NCBI GenBank assembly: GCA_937967535.1
Contig: CALCMV010000188.1
Coordinates: 1-8,622, forward strand
DNA: 8,622 bases
Direction of reading: 5' to 3'
Source of the DNA: an uncultured Saprospiraceae bacterium
GTDB lineage: Bacteria > Bacteroidota > Bacteroidia > Chitinophagales > Saprospiraceae
The notes under the pieces were generated by a model, which searched no databases, was not told where the DNA came from, and saw only the letters and a program-made list of their open reading frames with translations. The translations under genes were made by a program, and so were the position numbers. Positions 1 to 6,772 of this stretch are shown here, one piece after another (the stretch's first letter is position 1; the number at the start of each line of letters is the position of its first letter).

Positions 1-157
1 TATTTCCTTGTAGAAAGATGATTTAAAACCACAAAATCATTAAATCGACTTCTGATATTTCATAAATAATTGATAGTCAATATTGCCTCAAAATAGTTTC
101 ACCCTATTTTCCTCGTACACCACCTAATTTTACCAATCAAATTTAAAAACATTAACT
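1..157. other. A/T-rich leader upstream of the first gene
   Basis: No open reading frame is visible here. The stretch is A/T-rich and carries no purine-rich Shine-Dalgarno motif before the ATG at 158, which is preceded by an A/T-rich stretch ending AAAACATTAACT. That is usual for Bacteroidota. I looked for a TTG / TAnnTTTG promoter and found only a poor match (TTG at 70-72, TAGTTTC at 94-100), so I do not call one. Confidence 0.5.
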
Positions 158-979
158 ATGAAAAAAGGATTCACTTTGACATTATTTATTGTATTACAGA
201 TAATGGCTTATCACGTACAAGGACAAAATTTATTTTTAGAAAGTCTAGATGAAATTATTATCACACCGGAGAATGTGAATGTGCATTATGAAGAGCAAAT
301 TGAGTATTACACCAAAAAATATCAGACACTCATAAATGATTTGACAGATAAGAGAGCATCATATCAATTAGAAATTGAAGAAATTGAAAGCAAAAAAAAG
401 ACAAGAAAAAAAGATGCCAAGTATATAGATGAGTTGAAACCTCTCATAGCGACATTAAGGGAAGATATAAAGGTATTGAAGGCTTGTATATCGCTATGGA
501 CGGATTTAGAAGTCCTTGATAATGAGAATGTTGAACATTTATCACTTGATAAGTGCTATGATATTACGGCAAAAACATATGTCTACTCGCCCGAAGAATA
601 CATGATATTAGAGGTTTATCCTGACGAAATTTTGACTTGGTATGAACTTACAGAAAGCATAGAGATAGAGGAAGTCGAAACGATACCAATAGAACCTGCA
701 ACTGCCAAGTGGGTAAGAAAAAAAGTAGATGAAAATTGCCTATCACGAAACCCTGATGATTGTCTGATTTGGTGCTTGGTAGAAGTTCCGGCTGTTACCC
801 AAATAATTATCAAGAGAATAAAGGAATGTCCGCTTGGTTTTGAGAATGAAGTGGATAATATCTGTGTGCGTGAGGTAGATGTTGATAATGGTAAGTCTAC
901 AAAACGTTTACGAATTATGGATATAACTATGCTTACTGAGATTCGTCCGGTGAGCTTTGAGGAGAGTGATTGCGAATGA
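158..979 (+). CDS. Secreted coiled-coil protein with eight cysteines, function unknown
   Basis: I do not recognise a named family. Residues 1-23 form a classic signal peptide: MKKG, then the hydrophobic stretch FTLTLFIVLQIMAYHV, with likely cleavage near QGQ, so the product should be exported to the periplasm or beyond. There is no lipobox cysteine. Residues about 44-112 are charged and heptad-like (EEQIEYYTKKY, then Lys/Glu-rich segments) and should form a coiled-coil hairpin. The C-terminal half (about 140-240) is rich in beta-prone strings, with a repeated flavour of VEVPAVTQ and LEVYPDEI. All eight cysteines (110, 133, 194, 202, 206, 224, 236, 272) fall in the mature part, so disulfides are plausible. 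Short Val/Pro/Ala strings of this kind occur in other exported Bacteroidota proteins, but I cannot assign homology. The next gene starts 27 bp downstream on the same strand, so the two may be co-transcribed. The ATG start is supported by the signal peptide directly behind it. Confidence 0.8.
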   Translation: MKKGFTLTLFIVLQIMAYHVQGQNLFLESLDEIIITPENVNVHYEEQIEYYTKKYQTLINDLTDKRASYQLEIEEIESKKKTRKKDAKYIDELKPLIATLREDIKVLKACISLWTDLEVLDNENVEHLSLDKCYDITAKTYVYSPEEYMILEVYPDEILTWYELTESIEIEEVETIPIEPATAKWVRKKVDENCLSRNPDDCLIWCLVEVPAVTQIIIKRIKECPLGFENEVDNICVREVDVDNGKSTKRLRIMDITMLTEIRPVSFEESDCE

Positions 980-1006
980 TTTTCGTAGCATGAAAATATT
1001 TTAAAT

Positions 1007-1843
1007 ATGAAATTATCACAAAAACAAACCGATGACATTGCCCAAACACTTGATATGGGTTTAGTCTGTTACATTCACAAAGAAACGGGCGAGGTAAAAG
1101 AGATGCAGACCGAAGAATCGGCTGAAATCGGAGGAGTCGAGAAAGAATGGAGAGAAGAAATGCAAGTCATTGAAAAAGAGATAGATAAATGGGTGTTGAT
1201 AGAGCCTATGATGTCTCGTGATTCCTTCCGAATCATGTCAGATTTTGTGGAGATGGAGGTACGCAATCAAAATCTTCGAGGTCGTTTAGCCGAAGCTTTG
1301 AATCGTAGCCGTCCCTTTGCTAATTTTAAACGCATTGTAGATAATAGTGATATGCGGGAAGACTGGTTTGCATTTAAACAAAAAAAATATGAAGCGTGGG
1401 TACGGCATGAACTGCGACATAGTTTTGAATTTGAGACCGAAGATACAGACGAAGGCACGGCTATAAGCGAAACGGGCTTGACAGAAGCACAGATGAATGA
1501 AATTATCATGATGGAAATTGTGGTGGATGCCAAAGATGAAGACGAAGTTATCATGGGCTGGTTTCATTACATGGCAGATGAGTTAGAATTTCCTTTTGAA
1601 GCAGAAATGGAAAGCAAAAATAGACGCGGACAAACGTCTGTTATTCAAGTAGATGTGTTGGATTTATCAGACCGTAATCAAAACCCTACTTCGGAGGAGG
1701 TCATTCTCGAAGTTAGCGCAAAAGACAGCGATAGGGTCATAGATATTGGCGTTTCCAAATTACGGAATGTAAAAGGCAGCGAAACCACGAAAAATGCGGT
1801 AGCAATTTGGCAATATTGGGAAGCGGGGAAGTATCATATTTGA
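1007..1843 (+). CDS. UPF0158 family protein fused to a C-terminal CcbP-like domain
   Basis: This looks like a cytoplasmic two-domain protein of unknown role. Residues 1-137 match the UPF0158 pattern as I know it: an N-terminal DIAQTLDMGLVCYIHKETGE (10-29), a W at 62 followed by IEPM, FRIMSDFVE (74-82), then RLAEALNRSRPFANFKRIV (93-111) and W120-FAFK. An acidic linker follows (about 141-182, very rich in D/E). Residues about 184-275 resemble the CcbP family, first described as a cyanobacterial calcium-binding protein: FPFEAEM at 195-201, a small beta-barrel-like middle, and the ending TKNAVAIWQYW (261-271), which matches the family's closing T..A..W.YW. UPF0158 has no established biochemical function that I know of, and calcium binding here is only inferred from the family. 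The leader is A/T-rich without a Shine-Dalgarno sequence. The gene lies 27 bp after the secreted-protein gene and may share its transcript. Confidence 0.8.
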   Translation: MKLSQKQTDDIAQTLDMGLVCYIHKETGEVKEMQTEESAEIGGVEKEWREEMQVIEKEIDKWVLIEPMMSRDSFRIMSDFVEMEVRNQNLRGRLAEALNRSRPFANFKRIVDNSDMREDWFAFKQKKYEAWVRHELRHSFEFETEDTDEGTAISETGLTEAQMNEIIMMEIVVDAKDEDEVIMGWFHYMADELEFPFEAEMESKNRRGQTSVIQVDVLDLSDRNQNPTSEEVILEVSAKDSDRVIDIGVSKLRNVKGSETTKNAVAIWQYWEAGKYHI

Positions 1844-1848
1844 TAGTT

Positions 1849-1868
1849 TTTACCGTTATTGCGGTAAA
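1849..1868. promoter_or_regulatory. Dyad 1: candidate HipB operator, possibly also a terminator hairpin
   Basis: TTTACCG (1849-1855) and CGGTAAA (1862-1868) form a perfect 7-bp dyad around TTATTG. It begins five bases after the stop codon of the UPF0158-CcbP gene. As RNA it would form a short hairpin, with a T-run following at 1875-1881 after AAAAGG, so a weak terminator role is possible. A second, related sequence occurs 71 bp downstream in the same orientation at the hipB start (18 of 22 bases identical over 1847-1868 and 1918-1939). Paired dyads upstream of hipB are the arrangement known for HipB repressors (E. coli uses TATCC-N8-GGATA). The operator role is inferred. Confidence 0.55.
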
Positions 1869-1892
1869 TAAAAGGTTTTTTGCTATTTTTAG

Positions 1893-1921
1893 TTGCTTTT
1901 TTTATAAAAACAATATATTTT
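1893..1921 (+). promoter_or_regulatory. Candidate Bacteroidota-type promoter for hipBST
   Basis: TTG at 1893-1895 is followed, after 18 bases, by TATATTTT at 1914-1921. This matches the -33 TTG / -7 TAnnTTTG pattern except for the last base. Transcription would then begin only a few bases before the hipB ATG at 1932, giving an almost leaderless message. The -7 element abuts dyad 2, so HipB bound there could block the promoter. The whole area is T-rich, so a chance match is possible. Confidence 0.4.
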
Positions 1922-1941
1922 TACTGTTATAATGGTAAAAA
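1918..1941. promoter_or_regulatory. Dyad 2: candidate HipB operator overlapping the hipB start codon
   Basis: TTTTTAC (1918-1924) and GTAAAAA (1935-1941) flank a TGTTATAATG centre that is itself partly symmetric; the reverse complement matches at about 20 of 24 positions. The hipB start codon (1932-1934) lies inside it. It is a diverged copy of the dyad at 1849-1868, in the same orientation, with centres 71 bp apart. Autoregulation by HipB dimers bound to both sites is the simplest reading, by analogy with hipBA operons. Confidence 0.55.
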
Positions 1942-2171
1942 ATGCACTGCATCATGTTATTCACTATCACCGCAAGCAAGCAGGATTGAGCCGAAATGAA
2001 CTCGCCAAACTTTCCGGCATAGGCAAAACAGTGATATACGACCTCGAAAAAGGCAAGCAAACCGTCAGATGGGCAAATATTATGGCAATTCTGAATGTCC
2101 TCAATATTACAATACATTTTGAAAGCCCTTTAATGGAAAATTATGAGAAAAGCCATCGTGAGCGTACATAA
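1932..2171 (+). CDS. hipB: HipB-type helix-turn-helix antitoxin/repressor
   Basis: A 79-residue Cro/C1-type (HTH_3) DNA-binding protein. The helix-turn-helix core is visible at about residues 20-41: SRNELAKLSGIGKTVIYDLE followed by KGK, with a flanking amphipathic helix HHVIHYHRKQAGL before it and WANIMAILNVLNITIHF after it. The size and fold match HipB. It should bind the dyads upstream and repress its own operon, and bind the HipS/HipT proteins encoded next. The start at 1932 is the only in-frame ATG after a stop at 1905. The ATG at 1942 is out of frame. The last 29 bases overlap the start of hipS, so the C-terminal tail (YEKSHRERT) is read in a second frame too. No Shine-Dalgarno sequence is present. 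Confidence 0.88.
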   Translation: MVKNALHHVIHYHRKQAGLSRNELAKLSGIGKTVIYDLEKGKQTVRWANIMAILNVLNITIHFESPLMENYEKSHRERT

Positions 2172-2457
2172 TGTGGAAGTAGGTTTTTTGGTGGAAAACA
2201 CCAAAAACAATTTTGAGTTTCGATATTCGGAAGGATATACGGGTGAACCTGTATCATGGACAATACCTGTGCGCGACGAAGCCTACTTTTTTGATGAATT
2301 TCCTGCATTTTTTGATGGCTTATTACCAGAAGGTTTGCAATTGGAAGGCTTATTAAAAGTATATAAAATTGATAGAACAGATTACTTCGGACAACTGATG
2401 GTAGTAGGCGCAGATATGGTTGGGGCTGTGACAGTAAAATTAACCTCAAATGAATAG
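2143..2457 (+). CDS. hipS: HipS-like antitoxin (stand-alone HipA N-terminal subdomain)
   Basis: A 104-residue protein corresponding to the N-terminal subdomain of full-length HipA (the 'couple_hipA' region). Diagnostic stretches are VEVGFLVEN (11-19), the FEFRYSEGY strand (24-32), SWTIPV (38-43), FPAFFDGLLPEG (53-64) and GADMVGAVTV (89-98), which correspond to the family's fF.nLLPEG and G.D..GAv. In the tripartite E. coli HipBST system this small protein is the antitoxin that inhibits the separate kinase HipT, and the same role is inferred here. The gene overlaps hipB by 29 bp and hipT by 8 bp (ATGAATAG), a close coupling that should keep the three products balanced. The ORF is intact, and the overlap shows a designed split, not a broken hipA. 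Confidence 0.85.
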   Translation: MRKAIVSVHNVEVGFLVENTKNNFEFRYSEGYTGEPVSWTIPVRDEAYFFDEFPAFFDGLLPEGLQLEGLLKVYKIDRTDYFGQLMVVGADMVGAVTVKLTSNE

Positions 2458-3376
2458 ATGTGCTATTACATACGAACCATGCAAAGACAAATATAGCGAA
2501 CAGGGACTAAGGCGTTTGAACGAAAGATTAACCCACTTGAATGACCTTCCTTTTACGGCAAAAGAGCAGCGAATAAAAGCAGCTACAAGGCAGTCCAAGA
2601 TGTCGGTACAAGGCGTACAAGCCAAACTCAATGCCCGATTGTCAGTTAAAAATAAAGCCTTTGAAGTGCTTGATATACATGGAAGATATATCATCAAACC
2701 ACAAAGTGAAATTTATGCACAATTACCTGAAAACGAAGCGATAACAATGAAAATGGCGAATATATTCGGCATTAATACAGCGTTTTCCGGCTTGGTCTAT
2801 TCCAAAGACGGCAGCCGCAGTTATTTCGTCAGGCGACTTGATAGATATGGGCATAACAAAAAATTGGCAGTGGAAGATTTTGCCCAATTGACCGGACAAA
2901 AGAGAGAGACCAAATACGATTTTTCTATGGAAAAATTGCTGCCTGTGCTTGATAAATTTTGTACATTTCCGATGATAGAGAAAACCCGCCTATTGCGTAG
3001 AGTTTTATTTTGTTTTGTGACGGGGAATGAAGATATGCACCTCAAAAATTTTAGCCTTATCAAAAACCTGAATATTACCGAACTCAGCCCCGCTTACGAC
3101 TTGCTCAATACCACAATTACCATGACCGGAACGAGAGAAGAATTGGCATTGCCCTTAGCCGGAAAAAAACGTAAAATCACCGCCGAATTGCTGTTTGATT
3201 ATTATGCAAAAGAGCGCATGAAATTAAGTGCAAATGTGATTGAAGGGATGAAGGATAGTTTACTGGAATTGCGCCCCGAAATGGAAAATTTAATCCGAAT
3301 TTCATTCCTGAATGAAGAAATGCAGGCACAATATCTTGATTTGATGGAAGAACGCTACCAACGCTTGTTCAAATGA
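2450..3376 (+). CDS. hipT: HipT-like serine/threonine kinase toxin (HipA C-terminal core)
   Basis: A 308-residue kinase of the HipA_C family without the N-terminal subdomain, which is supplied by hipS. Visible elements in order: the Gly-rich loop MSVQGVQAKL (51-60) with Ser52 at the position of the autophosphorylated Ser150 of E. coli HipA; the ATP-binding lysine in YIIKPQ (Lys83); PENEAITM (93-100); YFVRRLDR (125-132) and EDFAQLTG (142-149); the catalytic loop GNEDMHLKNFSL (192-203) with Asp195 and Asn200; and the metal-binding SPAYDLLNT (213-221) with Asp217. All catalytic residues I can place are present, so the toxin should be active. Known HipA/HipT toxins phosphorylate aminoacyl-tRNA synthetases (GltX for HipA, TrpS for E. 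coli HipT). The target here cannot be inferred. The gene overlaps hipS by 8 bp. The loop differs from the Ser-Ile-Ser motif of E. coli HipT in having Gln54 where the second Ser would be. Confidence 0.9.
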   Translation: MNRCAITYEPCKDKYSEQGLRRLNERLTHLNDLPFTAKEQRIKAATRQSKMSVQGVQAKLNARLSVKNKAFEVLDIHGRYIIKPQSEIYAQLPENEAITMKMANIFGINTAFSGLVYSKDGSRSYFVRRLDRYGHNKKLAVEDFAQLTGQKRETKYDFSMEKLLPVLDKFCTFPMIEKTRLLRRVLFCFVTGNEDMHLKNFSLIKNLNITELSPAYDLLNTTITMTGTREELALPLAGKKRKITAELLFDYYAKERMKLSANVIEGMKDSLLELRPEMENLIRISFLNEEMQAQYLDLMEERYQRLFK

Positions 3377-3421
3377 TTCAAAAAAAACCGTAAATTAGCC
3401 CCAAATTAAGCGGTCACACCT

Positions 3422-6400
3422 ATGAGCAAGAAAAAAAAGCAGCAAAAACAAAGCAGCAAAAAGCAAGTAACGACAAAACAAATACCGTCTTTTGGCGGCA
3501 AAATTTCCTTAGTCATACCTTGCTACAATGAAAGTGAACGTGTGCCGCTATTGGTCAATGCACTCAAACAATTTGACCAAAAATGGAAGGGAGATTACGA
3601 AACCATTATTGTAGATGATGGTAGCAGTGACGATACCACACAAAAAATACAAGCTGCAAATCTCCCTCATTGTCAGGTGATTAGCCTCGAAAAAAATGCC
3701 GGAAAAGGCGCAGCACTCCAACGCGGTGTAGCCGCCGCCGGGGGGACACACATCCTCACGCTCGATGCGGATATGGCGACAAGTCCACTCGAATTGGCAA
3801 ATTGGTTAGGGCAATTACCCGACAAAACATTCTCCGATAACGAAATTCTTATTGGCTCACGCGAGCATACCGATTCTACGATAAAAGGCGAACCCACCCG
3901 CCGCCTGATGGGTATTATTTTCAATTTTATTATCCAATTATTTACCTCGCTCAATGTAAAAGATACGCAATGTGGCTTCAAACTATACCCTGCCGCGATT
4001 GCCAAAGATTTATTTCAAAGCCTTCGCGTAGGCGGCTGGGCGCATGATGTAGAATTGCTCTACAAAGCCAATCTGCAAGGCACGTCTATCCGCCAAATGC
4101 CTGTCACATGGGAAGACGTAAAAGGCACAAAAATCTCCCCTTTGCGCGACAGCTTTCGCATGTTTTTCCAAGCCCTTTTTATCTCGCTTTCCGTCAAATG
4201 GGACTGGTTTATTCGGAAGCCTTTGCAAGACTTAAAGAGTGGGCTTAATACAGGGAAAGAATCTCCAATTTTCCGTTTGCTATTCGTTGTGGCTGCTGCA
4301 TTTCTATTCTTATTAATGCCTTTGGTGAGTTCGGATTATGGGATGACGGGCGATGAGCATACACAGCGCGTTTATGGTGATAAAATCCTGAAACACAAGG
4401 TCACAGACGGCAAAGACGACAGCTACCTCAAGTGGAAAAATCTGAAATATTACGGCGGACTGTTCGATTATGCGACCTCGCGCCTCAATCCGCCTGCCGA
4501 CCCTGCCGCACCTTATTATAAGGACAAAAACGGCAAAGAATTTCCCGATAGAGAAGAACCTGTGTTTCAGATACCGACCCGCCGATTTGGAGATATTTAT
4601 GACTTCCGGCATTTGGTCAATTCTCTGGTCGGTTTTGTGATGATATTTTTTGCGGGATTGCTGGCAAAGCAAGTCACAGGAAGTTGGCGAGTAGCGTTTT
4701 TGACCGTATTGTTTTTGGCACTCTCACCGCGTATTTTCGGACATTCGATGAACAATCCTAAAGACATCCCTTTTGCTGCTGCATTTATATTTACATTATA
4801 TCAAATTTTTAAATTCATCAAACAATTACCCAATCCAAGTAAAGCAACGATACTGTGGTTGGCAATAGGCATTGCATTGGCGATAAATGTGCGAGTGGGC
4901 GGCTTGTTATTGATTGCATATTTTGGATTTTTCGTGGGCATAGCACATTTGTGGAAACCTGAATTGAGAACGAAATTAACGGATATAAAACACCTCACAA
5001 AAATCACAGGAATTGGTTTGTTGGTGAGTGTGCTAGGTTATTTTGGAGGGCAAATATTCTGGCCCTGGGCGCGAAAAGCCCCACTGTCTCATCCACTTAA
5101 AGCACTTGCTGAGATGGAAGATTTTGACACCGCAATACAGATTTTATTTGAAGGAAAACGCATTTGGTCGGATGTCGTACCCTGGTATTATATTCCGAAA
5201 TGGATGGCGATTGGTTCGCCTATTTTCTTTACGGTCGGACTCATTCTCGCGCTAATTTTGTTTTTTATTTTACGAAAAAAAATAAACACACTCACATTCG
5301 CATTGATGGTTTTTGCGGGCGTATTTCCTATCGTTTATGCAGTAATTAAAGATTCGTCATTATACGATGGTATGCGGCACTTTTTGTTTGCTTATCCGAT
5401 ATTGGCGATACTTTCTGCTTGGGGATTTCATATGCTTATTGAATTGATTCCCAACAAAATAGGAAAATATGCAGTGGGTGGCACATTGGCAATTTTACTC
5501 GCATTACCCGCTATTTTTATGGTCAAAAATCATCCTTACCAATACGTTTATTTTAATGAAATATTTGGTGGAGTGGATAATGCTTTCGGCAAATACGAAA
5601 CGGATTACTGGATGACCTCAATGAAGGGCTTGAGCGATTGGGTGATTGAAAATATACCGGAAGCCAAGCAGGGCTGGGAGGCAGTACAAGCCGGAAAATC
5701 TGCCGAGCAAATCAAGGCAGAACTACCGGAAGTGACTTTTGCGACGAACTGCGCCGAACCGATACTGCATTATCTCACGCGACGTGTGCCAAATCTAAAA
5801 GTGTATTATGTGCGGTATCACGATAGGCAAGACCGCGACTGGGAGTATGGGCTGTGGTATTCGCGGCATATTGACCGCAGCTATATCGAAAATGCCTGGC
5901 CCCCCAATGATGTAATTTATGCCGAAAAAATTGATAATACGACCATCGGTTCAGTCACCAAACGCCGAAGTGACGATGCCCACAAAGGTTTTTTGGCGAA
6001 GAAGGAAAAGAACTGGGAGGAAGCCATTGGGCATTTTAAAAAAGCCGTTGAATTGGATGCTAAAAACGAAGGGGCTTGGATTAGTTTGGGGGAGTGTTAT
6101 CGGGCAATCAATGACAACGCGAAAGCCTTAGATGCTCTCGATAAAGCCTTGGAAATCAATCCCGAACATACGGTTGTTTTGGGTTTGAAAGGTGGTACTT
6201 ATGCGGCGATGAATGATTTGCCGAAGGCAAAAGCAGCATTTAAAAAATCGGTTGCGACGAACTACAAATATAGTTATGCGTATTTTTTCCTCGCACAAAT
6301 CGAGGCGCAGTCAAATATCGCTGAAGCATTAAAAAATATAGAATTGCACGACAAACACGATGGCAATATTCCACAAGCTTTTGTGATGGGAGCAAAATTG

Positions 6401-6580
6401 GCGCATGAGCAAGGCAAACGTGCCGTTGCTTTGTATTTTGAGGCGAAAGCTGCCTATCTGAATCGCGACGGACCAACGGCAATCACAAAATTGAACCAAG
6501 CATTGCAAGCAGATAAAGACTATGCGCCTGCCCTCAAATTGAAGGAAATTTTTGACGAATTGCAAAAGCAACAGAAATAG
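3422..6580 (+). CDS. Trimodular glycosyltransferase: GT2 + GT39/PMT-like membrane domain + TPR
   Basis: A 1052-residue membrane enzyme. After a Lys/Gln-rich tail (1-20), residues about 25-260 form a GT2 domain of the polyprenyl/dolichyl-phosphate sugar synthase type: LVIPCYNESERV (30-41), VDDGSSDDT (64-72), the metal-binding DADMAT (115-120), DTQCGFKLYP (181-190) and GWAHDVELLY (205-214). Then come about 11 predicted membrane spans (roughly 285-303, 396-416, 423-437, 449-467, 474-491, 492-510, 527-548, 597-617, 624-641, 653-673, 683-700). Asp311-Glu312 sit just after the first span, where GT-C/GT39 enzymes keep catalytic acids. NNPKDIPFAAAF (444-455) and HPYQYVYFNEIFGGVDNAFG (704-723) are also typical of that group. 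TPR-like repeats follow at about 849-950, with degenerate ones to 1045. An odd number of spans puts the C-terminus in the periplasm. Inferred role: make a lipid-phosphate sugar inside and transfer it outside to protein or glycan. Sugar and acceptor are unknown. The start lies 45 bp after hipT, without a Shine-Dalgarno sequence. Confidence 0.87.
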   Translation: MSKKKKQQKQSSKKQVTTKQIPSFGGKISLVIPCYNESERVPLLVNALKQFDQKWKGDYETIIVDDGSSDDTTQKIQAANLPHCQVISLEKNAGKGAALQRGVAAAGGTHILTLDADMATSPLELANWLGQLPDKTFSDNEILIGSREHTDSTIKGEPTRRLMGIIFNFIIQLFTSLNVKDTQCGFKLYPAAIAKDLFQSLRVGGWAHDVELLYKANLQGTSIRQMPVTWEDVKGTKISPLRDSFRMFFQALFISLSVKWDWFIRKPLQDLKSGLNTGKESPIFRLLFVVAAAFLFLLMPLVSSDYGMTGDEHTQRVYGDKILKHKVTDGKDDSYLKWKNLKYYGGLFDYATSRLNPPADPAAPYYKDKNGKEFPDREEPVFQIPTRRFGDIYDFRHLVNSLVGFVMIFFAGLLAKQVTGSWRVAFLTVLFLALSPRIFGHSMNNPKDIPFAAAFIFTLYQIFKFIKQLPNPSKATILWLAIGIALAINVRVGGLLLIAYFGFFVGIAHLWKPELRTKLTDIKHLTKITGIGLLVSVLGYFGGQIFWPWARKAPLSHPLKALAEMEDFDTAIQILFEGKRIWSDVVPWYYIPKWMAIGSPIFFTVGLILALILFFILRKKINTLTFALMVFAGVFPIVYAVIKDSSLYDGMRHFLFAYPILAILSAWGFHMLIELIPNKIGKYAVGGTLAILLALPAIFMVKNHPYQYVYFNEIFGGVDNAFGKYETDYWMTSMKGLSDWVIENIPEAKQGWEAVQAGKSAEQIKAELPEVTFATNCAEPILHYLTRRVPNLKVYYVRYHDRQDRDWEYGLWYSRHIDRSYIENAWPPNDVIYAEKIDNTTIGSVTKRRSDDAHKGFLAKKEKNWEEAIGHFKKAVELDAKNEGAWISLGECYRAINDNAKALDALDKALEINPEHTVVLGLKGGTYAAMNDLPKAKAAFKKSVATNYKYSYAYFFLAQIEAQSNIAEALKNIELHDKHDGNIPQAFVMGAKLAHEQGKRAVALYFEAKAAYLNRDGPTAITKLNQALQADKDYAPALKLKEIFDELQKQQK

Positions 6581-6581
6581 A

Positions 6582-6633
6582 CCATACTATGGCTATCAGT
6601 TCATAGTTCATAGTTCATAGTTCATAGTTTTTT
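6582..6633 (+). terminator. Possible weak terminator after the glycosyltransferase gene
   Basis: ACTATG (6586-6591) can pair with any CATAGT in the following tandem repeat, and the last copy (6623-6628) leads directly into a T-run to 6633. CCATACTATGG (6582-6592) is also a small dyad. The stems are short and A/T-rich, so termination would be weak. This is only a candidate. Confidence 0.3.
6600..6627. repeat. 7-bp tandem repeat TTCATAG, four copies
   Basis: Four perfect copies of TTCATAG (6600-6606, 6607-6613, 6614-6620, 6621-6627) start 20 bases after the glycosyltransferase stop codon and run into a T-run (6628-6633). The unit length is not a CRISPR repeat and there are no spacers. Such heptamers are prone to copy-number change. 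Confidence 0.9.
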
Positions 6634-6772
6634 ACAATCAACTGAATTACAATCTTTTGTAAATTACTGATTATCAAAGTTGAGCAAACTTAAACGCATA
6701 AACCGATAACAAAACATATTTAATTAAGTATTGTGTATTCAGTGATTGAAAATTAATATTTGGGGAAGCGTA

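Noticed and set aside
616..1038. 140-codon minus-strand ORF across the end of the secreted-protein gene
   Set aside because: It is antisense to a gene with a signal peptide, shows a low-complexity Ser/Ile/Thr-rich translation typical of reverse-strand reading, and has no recognisable domain.
2141..2449. 102-codon minus-strand ORF opposite hipS
   Set aside because: It mirrors hipS almost exactly, and hipS has strong family motifs.
2143..3376. hipS and hipT as a frameshifted full-length hipA
   Set aside because: Both frames are intact with proper starts and an 8-bp coupling overlap, and the kinase core begins where HipT proteins do, so a natural split is the better reading.
4313..4672. 119-codon minus-strand ORF inside the glycosyltransferase gene
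   Set aside because: The forward frame is continuous with clear GT39-like features; the reverse translation shows no family signature.
6600..6627. CRISPR-like repeat
   Set aside because: The units are 7 bp and directly adjacent, without spacers, and no cas gene is present.
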